Positions 62,493-64,000 of a stretch of DNA of 64,000 nucleotides are shown here, in pieces. The translations under genes were made by a program, and so were the position numbers. The notes beneath the pieces were generated by a model that was not told where the DNA came from, did no database searches, and was given only the letters and a program-made list of their open reading frames with translations. The stretch is from contig NZ_CP016793.1 of assembly GCF_001701025.1 (NCBI RefSeq), positions 5,270,001 to 5,334,000 on the forward strand. The letters run 5' to 3'. Numbering within the stretch: the first letter of the stretch is position 1; the number at the start of each line of letters is the position of its first letter. This DNA comes from Lentzea guizhouensis. GTDB taxonomy: Bacteria; Actinomycetota; Actinomycetes; Mycobacteriales; Pseudonocardiaceae.

Positions 62493-63343
62493 GGCACAAG
62501 CTTAATGGCCTCGCCGGGCTCTAACGCCGGGCCGACGCCGTGCAGGACCTGGGCCAGCACCTCGACACCGCGCACGATGCGCGGGCCCGGCCGGTTGAAG
62601 TACGACGGGCCGTCGAGGACCCACGTCTCGGGGAACGCCTGATCGGGCAGCTCGGCGAGGGTGCGGTCGACCGGGAAGCCGCACGGGAGGAGCAGGACCA
62701 CGTCCGGTTCCGCCTCGTGCACGGCCGGCCAGGTGATCGGTCCCGTGTGCTCGCCGGGAGAAGCGAGCAACGGCAGCCCACCGGCCGCCGCGATCTGCTC
62801 CGGCACCCAGTGACCGGCCGGCCACACCGGGTCGAGCCACTCGATCGCCGCCACCCGCGGGCGGGGAAGACCCGCCGTCAACCGCTCGACGTGGCCGATC
62901 CGGGCGCGCAACCGCTCGATCCGCGGCGCGCTGTCCACACCGAGCACGTCGCCGACGGTCTTCAGGCAGCCGAGCACCTCGTCCACTGTGGAGGGCTCCA
63001 GGCTGAGCACCGTCGGCCCGGCGTCCATCAGCCGCACGGCCGTGGTCACGCTCTCGTAGGACACCGCGCAGACGTCGCAGAGGTCCTGGGTGAGGATCAC
63101 GTCCGGCTTGAGGTCGGAGAGCAGCTCGGTGTCGAGCCGGAAGACCGACGACCCGCGGTGGACGGTCGCGGAGATCTCCCGGCTGCTCACCGCGTCCTGG
63201 TCGACGCCGGTGCCGGTGACCACGGGGACGTCGGCGACCGACGCCGGCCAGTCGCACTCGTGGGTGCGTCCGACGAGGTGCCCGGCCAGTCCCAGCTCCG
63301 CGACGATGTCGGTCGCCGCCGGCAGCAGCGAGACGATCCGCAT
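62483..63343 (-). CDS. BtuF-like periplasmic-binding-fold protein without signal peptide
   Basis: A 286-residue protein of the class III (helical backbone) metal/cobalamin-binding family. The opening is RIVSLLPAATDIVAELGLAGHLVGRTHECDWP, with DVILTQDLCDVCAVSYE and IEWLDPVWPAGHWVPEQIAAAGG. Family members with this motif set often lack a secretion signal; this one starts directly with MRIVSLLP and so appears cytosolic. A link to cobalamin is possible but not shown. It overlaps the NUDIX stop (TGATG). Confidence 0.85.
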   Translation of the reverse strand: MRIVSLLPAATDIVAELGLAGHLVGRTHECDWPASVADVPVVTGTGVDQDAVSSREISATVHRGSSVFRLDTELLSDLKPDVILTQDLCDVCAVSYESVTTAVRLMDAGPTVLSLEPSTVDEVLGCLKTVGDVLGVDSAPRIERLRARIGHVERLTAGLPRPRVAAIEWLDPVWPAGHWVPEQIAAAGGLPLLASPGEHTGPITWPAVHEAEPDVVLLLPCGFPVDRTLAELPDQAFPETWVLDGPSYFNRPGPRIVRGVEVLAQVLHGVGPALEPGEAIKLVPWT

Positions 63344-63873
63344 CAGACCTCCCTCCCGAACTCCGCGTACCGCGGGGAACCGCTTTCCAGCGCCGCCACC
63401 GCGAGCACGAGCCGCCGGTGCAGCGAGGGGTGGATCCGCGGCCGGGCCTCGTCGAGCGTCAGGTACACCAGCGACTCCAGCTCCGGGTCGTGGGCCACGG
63501 CGTCATCGAGCACCCCGCCGTCGAACACGAACTGGTGGCAGTCGCGCCAGACGCCGTTGCGCGGGGTCCAGTCCACCACCAGCAGCGGCCCGAGCGCGAG
63601 GTCGACGCCGAGCTCCTCGCGGATCTCCCGCAGAGCCGCCGCCTTGGGCGACTCGTCGTCCTCGGTCAGCCCGCCCGGGATGTCCAGCACGGACTTGTAG
63701 GCCGGCACGACGAACATGACGCGTCCGGTGGAATCGCGGATCAGCGCGCCGCCCGCGCACGTCTTCGTGGGACGGCGCGACGCCACGCCTGGTTCGTGCT
63801 CCAGCTCGGCGGGACCCTCGTCCAGTACATCGGCGGCGAATGCGGCGGGGTCGCCGGCGTGCAGTGCGGTCAT
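63343..63873 (-). CDS. NUDIX hydrolase
   Basis: A 176-residue NUDIX protein. The box is GGLTEDDESPKAAALREIREELGV at about residues 66-89, close to the Gx5Ex7REUxEExGU consensus. It hydrolyses a nucleoside-diphosphate-linked compound; the substrate is not predictable. ATG 63873 is the first start. Beyond it (63874-64000) I see no gene. It is probably the first gene of an operon with the BtuF-like and desulfhydrase genes. Confidence 0.9.
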   Translation of the reverse strand: MTALHAGDPAAFAADVLDEGPAELEHEPGVASRRPTKTCAGGALIRDSTGRVMFVVPAYKSVLDIPGGLTEDDESPKAAALREIREELGVDLALGPLLVVDWTPRNGVWRDCHQFVFDGGVLDDAVAHDPELESLVYLTLDEARPRIHPSLHRRLVLAVAALESGSPRYAEFGREV

Positions 63874-64000
63874 GCGTCGATGATCACACCGGTGGGTGAA
63901 TCGCGCACACGCCGGTTCGCCCGTTCGTGCCTGGTGGGCGGTACTGCGGGTGATGACTGTGCGCAACCAAACGACCAGGGAGTACGCTGAGCGCTGTAAC

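Noticed and set aside
63874..64000. Possible new plus-strand gene at the right edge (ATGACTGTGCGC near 63952)
   Set aside because: The frame from this ATG meets a TGA within 13 codons, so nothing can be supported before the window ends.

Overview
The window is very GC-rich, with many GTG starts, tight ATGA/GTGA gene overlaps and actinobacteria-specific families (mycothiol-dependent formaldehyde dehydrogenase, DUF397/XRE pairs, DUF742, DUF6879, SARP and large LuxR regulators, an F420-type PPOX protein). It is chromosomal DNA of a filamentous actinomycete, most likely a Pseudonocardiaceae member such as a Lentzea, Saccharothrix or Actinosynnema relative; the genus is an inference from gene style only.

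Region 1 (1-11.3 kb) is general metabolism: a DUF2332 protein, an enoyl-CoA hydratase, a mycothiol formaldehyde detoxification pair (mscR plus an MBL hydrolase), a glyoxalase-fold protein, a membrane-stress trio (DUF4235, DUF3618, holin-X) with a thioredoxin, and an amino-acid ABC importer. The importer operon ends in an unusual fusion of a class V aminotransferase with a YheO/DauR-type regulator. Two intergenic stretches hold degenerate tandem repeats of about 24 bp.

Region 2 (10.3-18.1 kb) holds an XRE/DUF397 pair, a secreted beta-helix carbohydrate-active protein with a LacI-type palindrome on its start codon, and a compact four-gene operon around a STAND NTPase with a RHIM/amyloid-like N-terminal motif. 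Region 3 (18.2-28 kb) is the aerobic cobalamin pathway: cobL-cobM-cobK converge on cobG-cobH-cobIJ, and cobN is read divergently behind a cobalamin riboswitch. Region 4 (28-38 kb) is regulators and small signalling proteins: an EF-hand protein, two divergent AAA-LuxR regulators (both with broken reading frames), LapA, DUF742, a MEDS/HATPase protein and a MerR regulator.

Region 5 (38.1-60.9 kb) is an NRPS-like biosynthetic gene cluster that I do not recognise as any known product. One arm (minus strand) is exporter, stand-alone adenylation enzyme and SARP activator. The other arm (plus strand) is a run of overlapping genes: carrier protein, C-A-T NRPS, thioesterase, SDR, ProA-like dehydrogenase, carrier protein, TrpB-like PLP enzyme, a BtrH-like domain fused to a carrier protein, an acyl/amino-acid ligase, a fold-III PLP decarboxylase, a carrier protein, acyl-CoA-dehydrogenase-like enzymes (one intact, one truncated), a phosphopantetheinyl transferase, a BtrH-like domain fused to an adenylation domain, and a C-T-TE protein. 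Two predicted Cys-His-Asp acyltransferase-type domains fused to assembly-line parts, beside only two condensation domains, are the most novel feature of the window. The ligase/decarboxylase/carrier trio resembles the one that makes beta-amino-acid starters for macrolactams.

Region 6 (60.9-64 kb) returns to housekeeping: a small alarmone synthetase, a D-cysteine desulfhydrase/ACC-deaminase-type enzyme, a BtuF-like cytosolic protein and a NUDIX hydrolase. Several genes (both LuxR regulators and the second dehydrogenase) carry single-base frame breaks, so base accuracy there is uncertain.
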